Shown here: piece after piece, positions 59,538 to 64,000 of the stretch
Layout: each line of letters starts with the position of its first letter
Position numbering within the stretch: position 1 is the stretch's first letter
NCBI GenBank assembly: GCA_013339765.2
Contig: JABSTR010000942.1
Coordinates: forward strand, 124,001 to 188,000
From: Haemaphysalis longicornis
Lineage: Eukaryota > Arthropoda > Arachnida > Ixodida > Ixodidae
DNA: 64,000 bases
Direction: 5' to 3'
The notes under the pieces: model-generated
Seen by the model: the letters and a program-made list of their open reading frames with translations, nothing else
Database searches by the model: none
What the model was told of the DNA's origin: nothing
Translations under genes and position numbers: made by a program

Positions 59538-61520
59538 GAGCACACGAAGAACGAACGATCTCCGCTTTCAACGAAGCATCGCTTATAACGAAGTCATTTT
59601 TTCCCTGTGCCGATTACTTCGTGTGCCGCGAGAGTTTACCGCATGCGCATTTAAATATCCACATGAGCTCACGCAGTGGTTTCAGTTATATTGCAACCAT
59701 CACACACAACAACACGTGTGAGGGACAACGGAACAGGGGGGGTCAACCCCCCCCCCTCTCTCTCTGCTGTTAAAGAGAAGGGGCTTAATCCTTCCCGCTG
59801 TCTGGGCACGATAAGACTCTAAAACGAAAAAAAAAGGGGGGGGGGGGGGGGGGGGCTGGAGTGGCCCAAAGCCCGAGGCTCAATACGCCAGACATTTTGC
59901 CAGAATCCACACCCAGACTTAATTCCCAATTCGCCTTGTTTCTTTCTCTTTTTTTCTTTCTTGCTGTAACATGTCACTTGCCACACAGAGCTTTGCTGTC
60001 CCTGCAAGTAGGGAACAAAATGATTTCCCTTTAATAATTTTCTTCACGGTGTCGATTGTTCATGTTTGAAGGTTCGGACCTTTTCCAGTGCATTTCCCGC
60101 GACGCGGTCCGCGCTGCGGCGCATCTCCAGTGCCACACAAAGGGTGCGATTACTCGTTCCTAATCAAACAATTGATTGATTGATTGATTGTGGTGTTTAA
60201 TGCGTTGAAGATACACCTGTGCTGTGAGGCGCGCCGTAGTGGAGGCTCCGGATTAATTTAAACCCCCTGGGGATCATTAACGTGCGCCGAAATCTCGACA
60301 CACCGGCGTTTGCGCTTTCCGCCTCCGTGAGAAAAGCAGCCACCGGGGTCGGGATCGAACCCGCGACCTTGGGGCAACCACCAAACAAGTAATAAGCTCA
60401 ATTATGACATTACATGCGTAGGATGTCTGAAGGGGATAAGAGCTGTTACTTCAAATAAAGGGTGTTTGACTCAAGATTCGGTTGGAAAAGCCAGGGCCGA
60501 CTTGTGTCAAGACAGAAACTCCGTTTCAGACGCCGAAAAAAGCGGATCCCGGTTTCTAAGAGCACGAATCATTCTCGTAATCATAATCGGTCATCATATC
60601 ATCATCTCATAAATGCCTCGAGCAACCCCCCTCCCCCCCATTCCCTTCAAAACACTTCCGAAGCCTTTGACACGTGTAAAGCTTCATGCCGATGGCTGAT
60701 CAATCCCGACCTTTCCCGAACACAAGCCGTACGCTGGAGAAAACGAACTCCACCGCCTACAAGAGCATGCATACGCTTCGCCGCAAAGAGAACGCGTGAC
60801 GAACAAAGATTAACAAAGGACAGATGAAGGGGCTCCTCCGTGTCGGTGGATGCTTGGCTAGCGGAGCTTTCTAGCCGTCACGCACTGAATACGCGTACAC
60901 ACGGCCCAACTACCACGCAACTTTCCTCCATCTCTTCCAAGCCGAAAGGCCCGCATTACTTCGAGACGCGCAATAAAAGCCGGGAAATATGAACCCAGCT
61001 GAAAGCGCAACCGCGCCGCTGTTATGGAAGCAATAAAAGCCTGGCGGTCAGCGGCGGTGTCACGAGTGAAAGAAGGGGGAGGAAGGTCGCCCGCACAGAC
61101 GTATTTCAAAACCTAGCTCCGAGGCGGCGGGGGAGCCGAGGCTAGATTTTTCAGACATTCTGCTGTTTTTCAGAAGAATCGCTGCGGTACGTCGCGTCGG
61201 AGAAGCGATAAAGAAGAATCTCCCCGACGTTACAGGAGAGACCGTTTTCGTGCGTACGCGGCGTGACTGAAGAAGAGTTGGATATCGGTAGAAGCACGGC
61301 CACGACGTGTGCAGCGTTGTCGAAATAGAGAAGCGCACTTGAGCGTGAATGCAGTGTACCGAGAACCCCAGCTGTTTTCGAACATTCCGCAGCCCTCGAC
61401 ACGTCATGGCGAGCTCCGTTGACTGCCGTGTTTCGATTCCAGTGCGCCTGCGATACTGAACCCCGTTTCCCGCTTTGAAAACAGAATGCTTCAAAACAAA
61501 AAAGAAAAAAAGAAAGAGAG
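59538..61520. other. No gene outside the SINE
   Basis: A G20 run at 59836-59855. 60386-61520 has open frames on both strands (for example 61060-61494 minus) without motifs. Confidence 0.4.
60171..60385 (-). mobile_element. tRNA-derived SINE with (ATTG)n tail
   Basis: The (ATTG)n tail at 60171-60190 is followed by the full body in minus orientation (GCGCCGTAGTGGAGGCTCC, GTGCGCCGAAATCTCG) and the GGGATCGAACCCGCGACC head. Confidence 0.85.
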
Positions 61521-61580
61521 AGAATGAATGAATGAATGAATGAATGAATGAATGAATGAATGAATGAATGAATGAATGAA
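61521..61580. repeat. (AATG)n microsatellite
   Basis: Fourteen or so AATG units after an A/G-rich stretch. Confidence 0.95.
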
Positions 61581-61683
61581 GTTTAAAGTGGATGTGCTCC
61601 GAAAACCCCCAATCCTACGTTTAAAAATGCTATATATTGCTTGAAAAAATATCAAACCGAAGTCCAAAGGCGGGGTTAACGGT

Positions 61684-61736
61684 AAAGGGCATGTCCTTCT
61701 TTTATCCTAAGGGCATGTCCTTAAAGGGCATGTCCT
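61684..61736 (+). repeat. Short tandem repeat AAGGGCATGTCCTT
   Basis: Three copies of AAGGGCATGTCCTT at about 61684, 61708 and 61722, the middle one preceded by TTATCCT. Confidence 0.7.
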
Positions 61737-62540
61737 TCCTGTTAAACATAAAGTGCACGTCCTAATTAAGATACGGACTAAAATCGCTGCCGGCTATTTT
61801 TCAGCCAAACTTGCCTTTTGCGCCTAATTGGCTGCTTTCGACTGTCAGACGTCGGTCTCTAGAGCGTGGAAAATGCCCGGAGAGTGGGGAAAGGGGGCAG
61901 CGCTTGCTTCAGACTGGATTGGAAACGTTTAGCGAGCATAAAAGTATACGTGGCTTATTCCAGTCGCCCTCAAGTTTTATTTCCAGCTATGCCCCTGCTG
62001 GCCTCTTCCTTGACATTTGATCATCCGAATGCTCCGCATGAGTACTTGAGCCCATCTGTGGTTGGGGAACAATCACGGGAGCAACGACGTTCCCGACGAG
62101 CTGTGGAAATCGATTCACGCTGGGCACCCGTGGCGCGCTGACAGGCACGTCTTGAGAAAGGTGCACGGCGTCTGGGCTCTGCGGTCACGGAACTCGCTCA
62201 GAGCGCCCGCTTTGCCGATTTTCCCTGCGCGTGTCGCTCTCGATCGGCGACGCTAATAATAGGCATTTTCCAGACGTCGACACCTTCTTGACGCAATGGC
62301 TACGTGAGCAACACGCGTGTCCTACATCGCCTGATGCTACCCGCACGCCGCGGCTTCATAAAAGCCAACAACAGTCCAATCCGGCGTTCAACACGTAGAA
62401 GATGCACTTGCGGAGAAGCGGCTACGAAGCGCCGTCTTTTGCCGCGTTATCGTGTTCCCGAAAAGCCACGGGCTGTTGAGAACATTAGCTGCTACCCACT
62501 ACGCATTTGGAACCCCCCACCCACACACACTAGAGCGGCC

Positions 62541-62612
62541 CGCGAGTTTTGAACCAACGACCTCACTGCGACGGATATCCACGTGGCTTTTTCTCCTCTA
62601 TCGAGCCACAGA
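62541..62612 (-). repeat. tRNA-like sequence
   Basis: The reverse complement has TGGCTCGATAGAGG (box A-like) and GGTTCAAAACTC (box B-like) at tRNA-like spacing. Folding is poor; SINE head or pseudogene. Confidence 0.35.
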
Positions 62613-62761
62613 CACAATCGCCGGAAAGTGCTCCGTTATTAGCGACATTAACACAAAGAAAGACTTGACGACAAGGTTGCGCTGCGACTGAACTCGAAAC
62701 ACACATGCCCACATGTAGGCGCGCGTGTGTATGCGCGTGCGTCTGCGTTTAAAAAAAAATT

Positions 62762-62972
62762 ATGGGGTTTAACGCGTCCACACTACACACGAGACACGCC
62801 GTAGTGGAGGACTTCAGCTTAATTTTCCCCACCTGGGGATCTTTAATGTGCGCCGAACTCTCGACACACGGGCGTTTCCGCTTTTTGCCGTCATCTGAAA
62901 AGCGGCCACCGAGATCGAAGCCGTGTTCTTGGACATAGCACCACAAAGCTTCAGCCACCGTGGCGGGTGTCA
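62762..62972 (-). mobile_element. tRNA-derived SINE
   Basis: GGGGTTTAACGCG, CACGCCGTAGTGGAGGAC, GGGGATCTTTAATGTGCGCC and a CAGCCACCGTGGCGGGTG head in minus orientation. The box B region is diverged. Confidence 0.8.
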
Positions 62973-63242
62973 CTTCTTTTCAGATGGTCCTAAGTTCAGG
63001 TAACTCATTGAGGCGATTGAAACAGTGATAGTAATTACAGTTCCGACTAAAAAGGTACAAAAAAAAAAAGGCAGACTCCTCGTTTCCGTTAGCAACTGCG
63101 ACCCAGTTTACAGCATCGCGCAATAAGGGGGGCATCACAAACAAGCAGGAAATCAAAACACCTAGTCACAATGCCGTTCTTATTGCACACGTAAACCTTC
63201 TGCACAGCACCGCGGTGGTCAGCACGAAGAGCTCGAACACCA

Positions 63243-63244
<2 letters not shown>

Positions 63245-63314
<70 letters not shown>
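63245..63314. repeat. (TA)n microsatellite
   Basis: Seventy bases of nearly perfect AT, followed by ACACACATACACC. Confidence 0.95.
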
Positions 63315-63321
<7 letters not shown>

Positions 63322-64000
63322 CATACACCACGGGTTTACACGCTGCTTGATTAAACGCAACCGGCTTGGGCGTGGCGCGTAATCGGCAGCTGCGTTGGAT
63401 TACGAGACCTTTCCGTCCCGGACAATTAAGGACACTTGCACGCAATTATAATCTACTTGGAAAGATAAAGTCTTAATAATAATACGCGCAGTGGTGTTAA
63501 TGTCACAATGTCGCCAAAAAATTTCAACCGATCAAACACGGCAACGTTTTTTTTTTTTTCCTCGAGAATATCGAATTCTCATCAATTCCACTCCTGCGGG
63601 TAATCCGCAAAATATAAAACCTTAACGCAAGCAGAAGACGTCGTATTTTCAGTTCCCAAATGTGCAACAAGAAAGATTACTGGAATTCACGGTCTCGGCG
63701 CCGTAACACGTCGGTCGCGGTCTGAAAGCTAAACTACCGTTCGCCAACAAGCGTCCTCATCCCGAGCCACGCTAAACGACGATTTGAAACAATTTGCGAC
63801 GAGGAAATCCCGAGCGGGAGACTTGCATCACCCAGCACCTGTGTCAGAATGCGTTTCGTTCTGACACGGCGGTTGGCAAATGACGGAGACTCGCAAACCG
63901 GCATTTTTTAAGTGTCGCGTGACAAACACAGCGCCGGCGAAAATCCCGGAACAGAACTTCCGAGAAGCCCCACAATCGTTTCCGCTGACATTTAACGCGA

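Larger units (their letters stand above)
61737..64000. other. No gene outside listed repeats
   Basis: Besides a tRNA-like piece, a SINE and the TA array, I see no exon; 63315-64000 is unremarkable. Confidence 0.4.

Noticed and set aside
47021..61580. CRISPR-like array
   Set aside because: Tandem arrays here are microsatellites without unique spacers, and the genome is eukaryotic.
63166..63445. Tyr-Ile repeat open frames
   Set aside because: Translation of the TA array.

Overview
The window looks like arthropod nuclear DNA, most probably from a hard tick (Ixodidae). The reasons are seven or more copies of a tRNA-derived SINE of a type I associate with ixodid genomes, several short 3' fragments of non-LTR retrotransposons, many small inverted-repeat elements, long dinucleotide tracts, and one intron-containing gene with GT..AG junctions. 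I see no prokaryotic gene organisation, rRNA, intact tRNA gene or CRISPR array. The species is an inference and was not checked by a search.

Only one protein-coding gene is well supported. It lies on the + strand at about 50.2-52.3 kb and has two coding exons (50233-50431 and 51088-51609) whose phases match, a probable extra 3'UTR exon from 51983, and a poly(A) signal at 52313. The protein is about 239 residues, charged, probably coiled-coil and without a signal peptide. I do not recognise its family. One extra G in a GGG run near 50280 breaks the frame close to the start and is most easily read as an assembly indel.

Layout: 0-17 kb is mostly unrecognised intergenic DNA with an inverted repeat (2.8-3.35 kb), a dispersed repeat (5.7-6.1 kb), a DNA-transposase-like remnant abutting a LINE 3' end (8.3-9.0 kb) and a fossil reverse transcriptase (11.8-12.5 kb). 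From 17 to 25 kb come a 388-bp MITE, another LINE 3' end, a 270-bp foldback hairpin set in TA repeats, a Tigger-like MITE, and a TTAA-flanked element with an RTE 3' end nested inside it. From 27.7 to 33.8 kb there is an AT-repeat-rich cluster holding a 2.3-2.4 kb direct duplication; each copy carries the same 299-codon open frame, and the far end of copy 2 looks like poor-quality consensus. From 34 to 49 kb come a Tigger-like MITE, a piggyBac-like TTAA MITE, SINEs including one split by a later insertion, and simple repeats. The gene follows, and 52.5-64 kb is again repeat-rich, with five SINE copies, a 236-bp-arm inverted repeat 1.3 kb apart, and a 444-bp-spaced direct repeat.

Apart from the single gene, the content is interspersed-repeat history: LINEs could supply retrotransposition machinery for SINEs, and the short TIR elements would have depended on absent autonomous transposases. 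Nothing here suggests an operon-like or multi-gene system.
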